From Schistosoma haematobium (Eukaryota > Platyhelminthes > Trematoda > Strigeidida > Schistosomatidae), in contig NC_067201.1 of assembly GCF_000699445.3 (NCBI RefSeq), positions 20,749,001 to 20,813,000 of the forward strand: a DNA stretch of 64,000 nucleotides, read 5' to 3'. The notes below the pieces were generated by a model. That model made no database searches and had not been told where the DNA came from. It saw nothing but the letters and a program-made list of their open reading frames with translations. Made by a program: the position numbers and the translations under genes. Below are positions 12,375 to 24,400 of this stretch, in pieces. Every line of letters starts with the position of its first letter. The stretch's first letter is position 1.

Positions 12375-12535
12375 ATAGTGGTGGGTTAGTTTGATCACCA
12401 TCAATCATCTACGTTGGTTCATGAGGCACAGTCCCACAAATCCCAAAGCTATGAAGACAAAGTCTGGTCCGGATTTCACTTAGTAGTACCATCTCTGACA
12501 GTTGCTGATGCTAGTTCAAATAGCACTACAAGTAA
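12375..12535. repeat. Dispersed repeat, related to 29299-29440
   Basis: Shares GTTGGTTCATGAGGCACA, an (A)AATC(C/T)CA stretch, GTCTGG and GGATTTC in the same order with 29299-29440. Family not recognised. Confidence 0.5.
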
Positions 12536-12904
12536 TAGTTTCCTCAAGATTTCAAATATTCCTCGCCTATAAATGCCAACTGAAACTGAATTAAGGTAGC
12601 TAAGATAGAGGTTATTACAAACCCAACTGAATTTATGAAATCGTAATAATAATAATAATAATAATAATAATCCATGAGCATCTTTCAAACACGACAGGTG
12701 TTTCAGCGTGACGCCGAATGTTCTGAGTTGTATCCTCTATTATCGGCATCAAGAATTTTCACTCCTCCCGAGTCCCATGCTGTGGGGAAATGGCCGTCCA
12801 CTGCTGACAGACTTTTATTGGTTATAAAACTTAAATCGCTCCGTGTTATCAATAAAATTCAGCAATTTCCAAAACTTCATACTAATACACTATAATTTCT
12901 TTAC

Positions 12905-13046
12905 CTTTCCAGATTGAATTAAAAAGAAACTATCAGCCAGTTCACCTTGCCTTATAATACAATCACCGGCTGAATGATATTGCGCCTCTAATGCATCAGC
13001 GATTCGCAATATTCGATTAGGTGATAAATCTTTGAGTAATGGTACA
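12905..13046 (-). CDS. PKG: PKG exon: start of cyclic-nucleotide-binding domain B
   Basis: A 142-bp exon with acceptor ACAG ending at 13047 and donor GTAAAG. It encodes VPLLKDLSPNRILRIADALE followed by a segment ending IIRQGELADSFFLIQSGK (residues about 225-272). This is the N-terminal helix and first beta strands of CNB-B. Its first base completes a Ser codon split with the previous exon, and it ends on a codon boundary at SGK, directly joined to VRVTISSP of the next exon. Confidence 0.94.
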
Positions 13047-13302
13047 CTGTGTAATAAAAAATAAAAGAGAACATTAAAATGTAGAGTAAGTTTAGTCATC
13101 AATCAAACGATTATTTCCGGACTAAAAGATTGCTGATTTGGCATAATGTGAAGAATTGCTAGAAAATTGTACCAGATTGATACAAGGTGAGTAGGCATAT
13201 GTATATTAACACTCTAACTCACTAATAACATTTTATGATATGCAATTCATTAACAATATGACATTCTAATCAACACGATAATAATAATAATAATAATAAT
13301 AA

Positions 13303-13720
13303 TTTAATAATTGAATTCATGAGTTAGTTGAAGTTAGACCATCATGGAAAATCTGCAACATTTGCTCAATAGTGACTATCTTCAAGAGGTAGTTCCTGCA
13401 GTTCTAGTGAGAAGCAGTGAACAGTAGAGTTCAACCACCTCTCTTATAAAATACTAATTCAATGATGAAAATGGTAGATGGTGAAGCAATTTCGTCGATT
13501 CGTTGAAGTTAGACAATAACACAGTTGGATGCCCGCCTGATCAGTGATCTAAACATTAAGCATTTGTGTGCGAGACTGATTGGTCCTGGGTTCGAATAGC
13601 GTGAGGCGGAATAGTGGATGTGCACTGTTGAAAAGTACAATAATAAGATCAAACGTCCATCCAGTGTTTCCAGATTTCCTATGGTCATCTACATTCAATT
13701 ATCTCATGCACTCAATTATT
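13303..13720 (+). mobile_element. Degraded SINE-H2 within repeat copy A
   Basis: It has a full-length layout: inverted end GAATTCATGAGTTAGTTGAA, body with GTTCTAGTGAGAAGCAGTGA, B-box-like GGGTTCGAATAGC, then a decayed ribozyme (CTGTTGAAAAGT and ATCAAACGTCC) and CTCATGCACTCAATTATT. The same element is at 19127-19535. Confidence 0.75.
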
Positions 13721-13767
13721 AAATTATTACATTCTTCACAAAACTCCTCTATAATAATAATAGTGGA

Positions 13768-14041
13768 GAGACTATAATTTATGGACGAACCAATCACATA
13801 TAAGATAACGAGTCACGAATGTGGGCGCGGAATTCATTCATACATTTGCCTAAATACAGTTTGGGCATTATTGCTGATGTCAGTTCGTGATGAAAACCCT
13901 ACATCTAATTTTAAACCCTAACCATCAACTGTAAATGAGAATTCTAACTGCTTTATAACCCTCATTTAGTCCTAATTAGAAGTTGTTCACTCGCAAGGTC
14001 ACTTCAGCGTCGCTAAAATGTCGTCCATAAATTATAGTCTC
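13768..14041. mobile_element. MITE-like element with terminal inverted repeats, copy 1
   Basis: Ends are inverted copies: GAGACTATAATTTATGGACGA at the left and TCGTCCATAAATTATAGTCTC at the right. It is 274 bp long with no coding. A diverged, independently placed copy lies at 45421-45705 in the opposite orientation, showing that the ends are true element boundaries. No clear target duplication seen. Confidence 0.8.
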
Positions 14042-14383
14042 ATCATAATAATATTGGGTTTACATCATCCATTGTCACATTATTTCAAATCAATATATTT
14101 TACATTCATTATTCAATAGACAATTTTATACAACATATGACAGGCATCAACTTCCCTTCATTGTATCCTTCGCATCATTTCGTGTGTACTTTGTATGCAT
14201 TTTACAATAGACCCATTTATCTTCACATTCATATGATGCATCAGTAAACTCATCAGCAAATATGGGTAAAATCACTACATCAATCAATGTATTTCATTCA
14301 ACGATCAAGTCACTTTCAACAACTTCTTCTAATGAACTGTTTATCCAGAGTCAAGAAATTCTCATTCAAATCATCAATCAATC

Positions 14384-14725
14384 AATGTTAGACCATCATT
14401 GAAAACCTCGGATCATTGGGTCACCGTTTCGTTCTACTTTATGACTCCTCTTTATCAGTGTGCATACACGATATCCATGCATGATTCAAATCCAACACTC
14501 TCAGACTCGCGCGCGAACACTTCATCTCTAGACCATTCAGTGTTCACTACCGTGACCGATGGTGCTCGATCCGAATCCCGTGTACGAGATCGTCGATATG
14601 CATTGATAAGGAGAAGTCATATACTAAGACGAAACGGTCGTTCAGTGTTTCCAGGTTTTTAATAGTAGTCTAACAGTAATTGATACATGATTTCAACAAT
14701 CGTCACAATCCCAAACTGTTAATAG
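14384..14725. mobile_element. SINE-H2 fold-back dimer within repeat copy A
   Basis: A left inverted half (GTTAGACCATCATTGAAAAC) and right half (TTTTAATAGTAGTCTAAC) are joined near 14520. Both ribozymes are mutated (for example TGATAAGGAGAAGTC). Duplicate at 20206-20548. Confidence 0.7.
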
Positions 14726-16139
14726 ATTTTCATTGCATCAATCTTTCGTGTTTTTATTTCGAGCTGTGGGAATAACAGGAATTCCCGTTCACAAGCATAA
14801 AACAGAAGGACCGAGGATCCAAAAGAGCCAATACGTACATAACGGAGGCGATATACCAATAACAGTACCAAATTATGATTTTACTATAAGTGGAGACGAA
14901 GATTATCAGAACTAGCTGATAATACATTGCGAACAATCTGATTACATATACAGATTTATTAAGAACATTTATATATGAGAAATTAGAAGGTCAATTAAAT
15001 GAATGGAAGGTAAGAGGAAACTAATCACGTTGGATAATAAAACAAAATTATTAGGAAAGATTAAGGATGAGAACAAACCGTTTTTGAACACACAAACGTG
15101 ATTTCAATTTTCTTATGTCAAAGATCTCAATAAACCTCAGTATACGCTCTTGAAGACTTTGTACAAAACCACAAAAACGGAGTTAAGATTATTCTTATAG
15201 CCTGTTTCAACTATATGTTTAGTAATAGAGAACGATAGTTGTTTACCATCTATTGTTTATTGAGGTCATTTTATTTTATTTTTCGTTGCAACTATTTAGG
15301 TACGTGTTTAAACAACCTAATTTGCAAGTCACAATTATGCTAATATATCACACGATTCTGATAATCTTCCTCTTCTATTACACTAACCAAATTTATCACA
15401 GGGACTAATTGTTCTAAATAAACAGAGAGAAAATATGACAAAGAATTGGTCATCGAATTAGTCAATATAAAATCTAGAGGAGAGAAGTATACCGGTTGTT
15501 AAATTATATATCAGTGTATCAATATGAGAAACAAGTAGAAATCATCAAAACAACGGACTCGAAGTGAGTGTTTAGAGAGTTGACAAGTCATTAATTCAGT
15601 CAAGCCTGATTGAACCCTGTGTTTAAAACACCCATATTTGATCCTTTATTTACTTATTTTTAACCTAGTCCTAAGTAAACCTAAACCATTTCGATTCGTT
15701 TATTCTCAATCTTTTTCTCATTCATCTCAAGTGAACTAATTATCTTTCTTTGTTTAGGAAATTAGTTTCACCCAATTGATTCATTATGATTGCACTGTAT
15801 CAGACAACTGATTACGTAACTGCATATTCACTTATTGAAAGTGTTTTATCACCCATGTTAGCTTCATAAATCACGCAACATCACTATCAATTTCACAATA
15901 GACTAATATTGTGTAAAAAAATAAGAAAGGAACCATCGAAACAAATGTATAGCTCTACCTAATGAAATCATTGGAGTGGAAAATTCTTTTCTTTACTACA
16001 TTATATTTGATTTGATTTGTAGTGGTTTGCATTATCCCATTATTGATAACTTTTTAACGAATTTTGATTAGTTTTATTTGACAAATGAGTATTCTGTGTA
16101 GATTATCTGGACAAAGTTAATATAGAAAAGATAGAATGT

Positions 16140-16375
16140 GTCTTTCATTGGAATACAGAATGAGAGTTTCTTTCTATTTGGGACACGTTAGCTGGACATA
16201 TCTGCAGCCTGGTGTTTATGTTCATTAGGGATTCGAACCCAGAACTTGTCACTTTAAATATCAGAGTGAACATTAACTTTGGGATGTAGACACATACAGC
16301 TGTTGAGTCTCAAAAAAGACAAAACGCGCGTACTGGATTCGACTGCTAACTACATTTCATCTACTCTACATAAAC
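16140..16375. mobile_element. Degraded Sm-alpha-like SINE, fold-back form
   Basis: A minus remnant near 16175-16210 (GGGACACGTTAGCTGGACAT), then body with GGGATTCGAACCC, then a plus-strand remnant at 16295-16345 with core CTGTTGAG and GACAAAAC. The core is broken at invariant positions. Confidence 0.6.
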
Positions 16376-16404
16376 TATCTTTAGTTTAGTAAACTTAAAT
16401 TGCA

Positions 16405-16565
16405 CCTAACAAGCTAATCCAAGATACTCCATTTCATCCTATTTAGGACTATTCAGGTGGATGTATCTGTATCACAATGTTACTATTTACAGTGAAACTA
16501 GAACTTAATAAGTTTCACTCGATATACCAAAGCCTTATTGACTGAGTTATTGAACTCAGATGGTC
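16405..16565 (-). mobile_element. Degraded Sm-alpha-like SINE
   Basis: The minus strand contains ACATCCACCTGAATAGTCC, AAATAGGATGAAA and CTTGGATT, in Sm-alpha order. CTGAATAG lacks the invariant G, so it is inactive. Confidence 0.5.
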
Positions 16566-16955
16566 ACTAACTTGTCCACCAATTAAGGAACCAGTTGCAA
16601 AGAAAAAACTTCAATCAAATCAAAATTATTTAGAGGTCAGTATTCAGTAGAATAACTTTTAAATGTTCAAAGTTATTTTCATACAGTTTTGTTTGAATCC
16701 ATAGTTAATGTGAGGATAGTAAATATAATTTACAGGGAGTTGATTGCGTAAACATGTAAATAACACATTAATAATAGTGTGCAAACTTTGCTGGGTATTT
16801 AATGAAGTCTTTAAACAGACTTAACAATGTATGATTTCATTGTCATGTATGCATATAATGATTCCATTGGAGATTCAATTACAACATCATTGATGTTTAT
16901 ATAAATTTACTGTTTTTCTCGTAAAAATACACACGTATATAAGTAATGAACCAAC

Positions 16956-17061
16956 CTTCGTAGAAATGCTTTACGTTCTTCAATACGCTCCAAACCAGTT
17001 TTCATCATAACCGCTTGAAAACATGCTCTTTCCAACACCCAAACACGTGCATCAGTTACAG
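16956..17061 (-). CDS. PKG: PKG exon: junction of CNB domains A and B
   Basis: A 106-bp exon with acceptor AACAG ending at 17062 and donor GTTGGT. It encodes AVTDARVWVLERACFQAVMM followed by KTGLERIEERKAFLR (residues 190-225). This is the end of CNB-A and the helix linking to CNB-B, close to the PKG pattern in which a Trp-containing stretch is followed by a catch-all CFQ helix. The exon length is not a multiple of three, so skipping or deletion would shift the frame. It is bracketed by nearly identical 1.5-kb direct repeats. Confidence 0.93.
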
Positions 17062-17179
17062 CTGTTTAAAAATTTGTAAATTAAAAACAGTTAATTTTAA
17101 AAAAGTCTATACAATCAGAAAACATATGTTTATAATCTACTATAAATAGACTTGTACATCACTGAATACCTTTTCACTG

Positions 17180-17355
17180 GTTTAGAGGTGGAGAATTCAC
17201 GTACTAGATTGAATATCCTGGATTGTATCCCATATTGTAGGGTTTTGTATGGGCACTGTTGAGAGGTTCCAATACTAGAAAGAAACGGGTATTTAATGTT
17301 TTCTTAGTTCCCAATAGTCGTTTAATTTAGAATGATTCATGATCTCAATAAATAA
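17180..17355 (+). mobile_element. Degraded SINE-H2 fragment
   Basis: GGGCACTGTTGAGAGGTTCC, CTAGAAAGAAACGGG and TGATTCATGATCTCAA keep the SINE-H2 order; the core is mutated. Confidence 0.5.
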
Positions 17356-17891
17356 TTCAGATAGACACAATAGACAAGCAAGTATATCCGATTATGGCTT
17401 TGATACTGATCGTAAAAAATAAAGTGGAACGACTAAGCGAGGATATTGTACCGCCTGTCATGAAACAACGGAGTATAATGAACAGTAGTTCTCTCTGCAT
17501 TAATATAAGAATTTGAACTACGGTCTATAAAAGTAAAAGACATTCGTGAACTATAACTATTCGACCACAGGTCTTTCCGTAACATGGTCCAACCAAATAA
17601 GCAGTGTTGAAATTAACCCTAAGATACTAAGAATTGATGAGGCTGTGAAATTTTATCGAATTGGGTGAAAAGGTAACAGATATACAATCCTGGCTAAAAC
17701 CAAAACTCGACATCAGTTCATGAAGTCATTAATTATTTATCTAAGAAACGTCTACACATGTGTAGAATTCCCAATAGACGCTCGTACTAATCAATAATTG
17801 AAGACACGTATTCACACCCGCAGTGTCGAGTCATCTAGACTGGTGACTACATTGCAACATGATCGATAGCATTCGATCTGCACTAATAAGG

Positions 17892-17926
<35 letters not shown>

Positions 17927-18240
17927 CAGTTTTATTCAATATTATATTTTTGGTACAATATAGAATTCTCAGCGTAAAGTATTTCAACAAGTTTCCGTTT
18001 CTTTCTTCTTGGTCGGTCCTGGCGATAAATATTGAGTGATCGCCAGTTAGATGTTAGCAGTTCAGTAAATGAACATCTGAAAAATGTGCATTCTTTTCGC
18101 TGTATATTGCCAGCAACCACATTGGCTCTTATTGAGTTTTTTGTAACTTTGACAACGAAAGGTTGTACACTTTTCAGAAACGCAGCAGAATACATCAATG
18201 CGATTAATAAACATATTGATATATTAAAACAAACAAATAG
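17892..18240 (-). mobile_element. Retroposon insertion with (AAT)n tail, unknown family
   Basis: It interrupts a dispersed repeat that is continuous at 46081-46200 (GATCTGCACTAA on one side, the ATCAATCAATTGT end on the other). On the minus strand an 88-codon open frame (18198 to 17932) ends IYRQDRPRRKKRKLVEILY then AENSILYQKYNIE. Its stop overlaps an AATAAA signal, followed by a (TAA)n tail. This looks like the 5'-truncated end of a retroposed transcript or LINE. I do not recognise the protein. Confidence 0.5.
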
Positions 18241-18495
18241 ACACGCATGACATTGATCACCATCCAGTGATCAATCAATTGTGACGTATTCACACCTTAT
18301 ATTCAGTATCAAATATATAAATTACGTCAACTTGAAATTGAGATATAATTTAGACAGATTCTGAATATAATCGAATATAAAATCAATTATGTTGACAGTT
18401 ACTAACCCCATATTACGTAAATTATAATTATTTGATTATGTTCGAAATGAGATATGTACATGTAGGTACGCATGTACACACGCAAATAGATCGAT

Positions 18496-18531
18496 AGACA
18501 GATAGATAGATAGATAGATAGATAGATACAT
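18496..18531. repeat. (GATA)n microsatellite
   Basis: GATAGATA units with flanking variants. Confidence 0.9.
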
Positions 18532-19065
18532 AGACAGGATTATAAAAACATAAAAATTTCTGTTCATCAAAATGGATTATCCAAAAATGTGAATAAGAAA
18601 AAAAATGATTGAACGTCAGTAGTATGAAATGAATTTTAAAAAATTTAATGATAACAGAAACTAAAAAGAGAAAAAAAAGGAAGAGTGAATGATATATGAA
18701 TATACATACAGATGGTAACCATAGCAACAATGAATAGATTAATGATAGCATATGATCAAAATTACAAACAAAAAAAAGTGTAACCAGTATTAATTTAAAT
18801 ATTTATGATTAACCACTAAATCTGTTATCCTTTGAAGTGTGTAGAGATCAGGAAATAACCGCTTTTTTTATAAAAAAAAAAAGAAAGAGGAAATAAAAAT
18901 TTATCAGTCCATTAAATTGTTATTTCTAATGCGACAGTTTAGTTCCTTTCAATTGATTTGTTTATATAATCTATTTCAACTTGTTTAAAAATTCGATAGA
19001 TAAGAAGGTGAATTCACATTTTATGATATTCAATTCATTAACAATATGACATTCTAATCAACACG

Positions 19066-19115
<50 letters not shown>

Positions 19116-19126
19116 TTAATAATTGA

Positions 19127-19535
19127 ATTCATGAGTTAGTTGAAGTTAGACCATCATGGAAAATCTGCAACATTTGCTCAATAGTGACTATCTTCAAGAG
19201 GTAGTTCCTGCAGTTCTAGTGAGAAGCAGTGAACAGTAGAGTTCAACCACCTCTCTTATAAAATACTAATTCAATGATGAAAATGGTAGATGGTGAAGCA
19301 ATTTCGTCGATTCGTTGAAGTTAGACAATAACACAGTTGGATGCCCGCCTGATCAGTGATCTAAACATTAAGCATTTGTGTGCGAGACTGATTAGTCCTG
19401 GGTTCGAATAGCGTGAGGCGGAATAGTGGATGTGCACTGTTGAAAAGTACAATAATAAGATCAAACGTCCATCCAGTGTTTCCAGATTTCCTATGGTCAT
19501 CTACATTCAATTATCTCATGCACTCAATTATTAAA
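19127..19535 (+). mobile_element. Degraded SINE-H2 within repeat copy B
   Basis: Duplicate of 13303-13720 with one visible base change beside the B-box motif (GATTAGTCC against GATTGGTCC). Confidence 0.75.
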
Positions 19536-19579
19536 TTATTACATTCTTCACAAAACTCCTCTATAATAATAATAGTGGA

Positions 19580-19853
19580 GAGACTATAATTTATGGACGA
19601 ACCAATCACATATAAGATAACGAGTCACGAATGTGGGCGCGGAATTCATTCATACATTTGCCTAAATACAGTTTGGGCATTATTGCTGATGTCAGTTCGT
19701 GATGAAAACCCTACATCTAATTTTAAACCCTAACCATCAACTGTAAATGAGAATTCTAACTGCTTTATAACCCTCATTTAGTCCTAATTAGAAGTTGTTC
19801 ACTCGCAAGGTCACTTCAGCGTCGCTAAAATGTCGTCCATAAATTATAGTCTC
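19580..19853. mobile_element. MITE-like element, copy 2
   Basis: Identical in length and ends to the element at 13768-14041, carried along by the duplication. Confidence 0.8.
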
Positions 19854-20205
19854 ATCATAATAATATTGGGTTTACATCATCCATTGTCACATTATTTCAA
19901 ATCAATATATTTTACATTCATTATTCAATAGACAATTTTATACAACATATGACAGGCATCAACTTCCCTTCATTGTATCCTTCGCATCATTTCGTGTGTA
20001 CTTTGTATGCATTTTACAATAGACCCATTTATCTTCACATTCATATGATGCATCAGTAAACTCATCAGCAAATATGGGTAAAATCACTACATCAATCAAT
20101 GTATTTCATTCAACGATCAAGTCACTTTCAACAACTTCTTCTAATGAACTGTTTATCCAGAGTCAAGAAATTCTCATTCAAATCATCAATCAATCGATCA
20201 ATCAA

Positions 20206-20548
20206 TCAATGTTAGACCATCATTGAAAACCTCGGATCATTGGGTCACCGTTTCGTTCTACTTTATGACTCCTCTTTATCAGTGTGCATACACGATATCC
20301 ATGCATGATTCAAATCCAACACTCTCAGACTCGCGCGCGAACACTTCATCTCTAGACCATTCAGTGTTCACTACCGTGACCGATGGTGCTCGATCCGAAT
20401 CCCGTGTACGAGATCGTCGATATGCATTGATAAGGAGAAGTCATATACTAAGACGAAACGGTCGTTCAGTGTTTCCAGGTTTTTAATAGTAGTCTAACAG
20501 TAATCGATACATGATTTCAACAATCGTCACAATTCCAAACTGTTAATA
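20206..20548. mobile_element. SINE-H2 fold-back dimer within repeat copy B
   Basis: Duplicate of 14384-14725, differing mainly by AATTG to AATCG and CCC to TCC changes near its right end. Confidence 0.7.
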
Positions 20549-21477
20549 GATTTTCATTGCATCAATCTTTCGTGTTTTTATTTCGAGCTGTGGGAATCAC
20601 AGGGACTCCTGTTTTTCAAGTATACACAGTAGGTCCGAAGATATAACAGAGGCGATACGTTCATCGTAGAGAGAACGGATTGGAGTATGATGAAACGTGA
20701 ACAGCTCTCTGTTATGTACACAATAGTCAAACGTTAAACTGGCACAAAACTGAAACGTTATTACACTCACATCATATATACCTCATAAATTGATATTCAT
20801 TTAGCTGTAAATTGGCATTTTCTATTGAGTTACAAGACTGTGTACGTATACATCTTTTCTTATTCTGACTTAAAAATTATTTTTATACGACTTTTAACCA
20901 TCATTTGCAAAGAGCAAGATTTATTTGAAAAAAGTATATGAAAGAAATTGATTTTAGAAATGTGATCGACATTACAATCGAACTTTACCACTCATAGCAT
21001 ACCAACAGTAGCTAGACTTCACCTATGTTAATACACTTAATAAAAACATTTTACTGATGAGTGACTAATTAGTATGAAGTTTAGTTCCAGGATTTATGGT
21101 CGATTGTCCCCAACTTCTCCCAAAATGTGATTTTTGTGAACATTATTTGATAAGGATCAAGATACACGCAAAAAAACCACATTGATATCTCTTATCTCTG
21201 TGATCAATCAATGTACACTGAATCCTACTGGATTTTCACATAGCCAATGTACTTAAATAAATTTCGTTAAGAGATTTTGACCATTTAAGTTTATATGAAA
21301 ACTAATAGAGTTGTAGTACTCACTGGAATTGGAAATTGCATTAACAAACTGCCCACTTGTACTAAGCGCTTAAATTATTCACCTGTCACATGTACTGCAT
21401 ATTCATTAATGTATTTGTGTTCACATTACAGACAAGCATTAATGTGAATTATTTTTAGTGATTAAATTTATTATTTA

Positions 21478-24400
21478 TTTTATTTGAACACATAAATATT
21501 GGTAAAAGAGGACACCAAATATATATGCGCCACACAAAACAATGAGAATTCGAAGAGAAAAAAAAAGAGAAGTAACTAACAGATCAGTGTAAGGTAGTAT
21601 AATAATAATAATAATAATAATATAATAATAATAATAATAATAATGAGGGAAACGGAAAGGTACAATCAGAAGAGATCTTCCAGTTAAGGAAGAAGCAACC
21701 ATTTCTTTATGAATAAAGTAAAAGAAGGTTACAGCAGGATCGCCATTGGTTCCTATTTTGAGCCATATCTGATAACGTCTCTAGCCACTGTGTTGCACCA
21801 TCTCTCGGACCCCAACCAGGGAGTCGTGAAGGGTCAACCAAAACCGGCCCTTGCAGCTTTCTTTCGTACCACCACACCATCTCATACACTGACCACCTCT
21901 CTACCTCGCTTTTTCCAACAAGTCCCAGAGTCGGCAAATAATGCACGATGTGGAATTCTCTGGGACGACATTCGTAGAACATGTCCAAGCCACAGAAGTC
22001 GTTGTTCCAAGATGGTGACACCAATTGCATTATCGTCTCTGTGACCGAACACACGATACCGAACCTCTGCATTACTAACATGGTGTTGCCACTGGATGTC
22101 AGCAATCCTTCGGAGACAACGATGATCGAACACAGAGTCGTCTAACGTCCTCAACTCGAAGAGGCCAGGTTTCATAAGCATAGAGCAAAACTGCTCTCAC
22201 CGACACGTTGTAGATCCGACCTTCTACAGCCAGACTGACATCACGAACGCGCCAAAGGTGGCCCAGATTGGTATAAGCCGCTCTGGCTTCCACTATACGT
22301 GCATTGATCTCATCACTCACACCACCACCAGCACTTATGCAGCTACCTAGATACACGAACTTCTCGACTACTTCTATCTGCTCACCAGGCAGCAGATCCA
22401 TATCACCATTACTCACATCCATCAGAGCTGTTTCCAGAATGTCATCGATGGCAAAGTTGAAGAGGAATGGTGAGATTGGGCAACCCTGTCTTAACCCACT
22501 GCTCGAATGGAACAATGGAGAGAGGTGGTTCTATGCCCTCACTCTGCCTGAGGTGTTTTTATATAGGGCTTTTAGGATGTTAATAAACTTCTCAGGCACA
22601 CTCTTCTTCAATAGACAATCCCAGAGAACAGTCCTATCCAACGAATCGAAGGCAGCCCTGATGTCAAGAAACACTACGATTGTTGGCCTTTGATAAGTAT
22701 GACGGTGTTCTAACATTTGGCGGAGGGTGAAGATATGATCAATACATCCTCGACCAGAACGAAACCCAGCCTGCTCCTCGCGAGTCAATCTTTCTCGGGT
22801 TTTGAACAACCTACGAAGTATGACGGAAGCCAATAGCTTGGACGCAATCGGAAGTAGACTTATCCCCCGATAGTTGTTGCAGGAACGACGTGAACCCTTT
22901 TTAAAGATAGGGATAACTATCGACTCATTCCATGACGTTGGTACACTCTCTAGTTCTCAAGCCTTTGTAAACAACGTCGTCAATTCCTTAGTCAAAAAGT
23001 CACCACCATCTTTAAAAAGAGCCGGAGGTAAGTCATCTGGACCCCGTGATTTGTAGCGTTTCAAGAGTTGGAGTTCCTTGCGGACGTCCGCCTCATTTGG
23101 TGGATCAGTCGTCACCGCCTATGGAGAGCAGAACAGTTTGACCGATGTTGCCCGAGCAACTGGCCAGTTGAACTGCCCTTCAAAGAATTCTGCCCATCGT
23201 CCAAGACGTCGATGTATGCTAGTGATTGACATCCTGTCATCCTCACAGATTGTTTCGCTCACACCAGACTTCTTGCTGCCAGTGGCTCGGATGAGTTGGA
23301 ACAGCTTCCGGTAATTACCAGATGCAGCTGCTGCTTCCAGCTCATTAGCACGCTTCGACCACCAGGCTTCTCGGTCCTTACGCAAGCTTTGCCCAATTTC
23401 AGTACGTAACATCCTTCGTTTATGGTCAAACTCACGGTCACCCGGAGTAGACCGACGGGCTTCAATGAGTTGTAAGGAACCTGAAGAAACCCAGTGCTTA
23501 AAAGCGGGACGTTTCGCGAACCCACAACTGACTGTACCCACCATTTTTATGGCGTCATGCAATTGCAACCAATGCTCATCTATACTTTTCGGTGGAATGG
23601 TAGCTAGCCTAGAAACTAGCTCGATTCCATACTTACTTGCAAAAGAAGTTGCAACCAACTTGCTAACATCAATCCGTTGGTGGCGGTCACTTCGTTGTCC
23701 ACTGAAAAGTAAGGCAAGATTGGCGCATACCAAAGCATGGTCAGAGTCCAGATAGGTACTCCAAAAGGAGCGGCAGTCTTGTACACAACCACACCAGCGG
23801 TAGCTGATCGCGATGTGATCAATCTGATTCCAGGCTTGAGATGCAGAGGTAGGACACCAGGTGGCACATCAGCGATGACTGTGCCGAAAGTTAGTGTTAG
23901 CCAGAAACAGGTTGTGGTCTGTGCACAGTTGCAGTACACGGTCCCCGTTATCTGTCCTGCGACCAACAAGTCCCCATCGGCCACCTAAACGACTCTCTTC
24001 TGTGCCTAGACGCCCGACCTGAACATTCAAGTCTCCGGCTAGTACTACAATATCTGTCGAACGCACTTTCTGGAGAAGAACAGATAACTGGTGGTAAAAC
24101 TCATCCTTGGTTGCATCCCGGCTGCAATCTGCCGGAGCATAGGCGGAGATGACGAAAAGACATCGTTTCTCACTCCAATTTCTCCTCACTTTGATGGAAC
24201 TCTCTAATCTAACAGCACATAACCGACTGTTAATAGGGATCCAATCGATTAGTGCTGCCTCAGCTCTAGCGCTTAGTGCGACACCAACGCCAGCAAGACC
24301 AGATGAAGATGCCACAGAGTCCCCGGATAAGCGCATGTAAAACAAGCTTTTCGAAGCGACAGATGGAGAGCGAATTTGTAGTACTTCACCAGAGTCTTGA

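Larger units (their letters stand above)
10463..12904 (-). other. PKG: PKG intron (2442 bp)
   Basis: GTAAAG donor at 12904. It contains a full SINE-H2 with an intact ribozyme core (11283-11575), a dispersed repeat (12375-12535) and an (AAT)n tract near 12645-12672. Positions 10470-11280 and 11600-12370 show nothing recognisable. Confidence 0.85.
13229..14773. repeat. 1.5-kb direct repeat, copy A
   Basis: Runs from CATTTTATGATAT to GAGCTGTGGGAAT and matches 19017-20597 almost base for base. By eye I noted only a handful of substitutions plus length differences in an (AAT)n and an (AATC)n tract. It contains a SINE-H2, a MITE and a second fold-back SINE-H2. Similarity drops sharply outside, though weak resemblance continues on the right. 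The identical 87-codon open frames at 14399 and 20223 come from this duplication. Confidence 0.93.
13047..16955 (-). other. PKG: PKG intron (3909 bp)
   Basis: It has a GTTGGT donor, weaker than the other donors in the gene. It is dominated by copy A of the 1.5-kb direct repeat and, toward its 5' end, degraded Sm-alpha pieces. About 14790-16130 has no recognised feature. Confidence 0.85.
19017..20597. repeat. 1.5-kb direct repeat, copy B
   Basis: Near-identical to 13229-14773 in the same orientation. The (AAT)n tract is longer here (about 19066-19114) and an AATC tract is expanded near 20190. It lies on the other side of the 106-bp PKG exon from copy A. Confidence 0.93.

Noticed and set aside
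14399..14662. 87-codon open frame, identical again at 20223-20486
   Set aside because: Identity is explained by the 1.5-kb duplication and the frame lies in a fold-back SINE.
22420..22460. FAIDD in the LINE read as the catalytic YADD box
   Set aside because: It follows LRQGCPISPFLFN directly and belongs to the motif B region; the real catalytic box is missing downstream.
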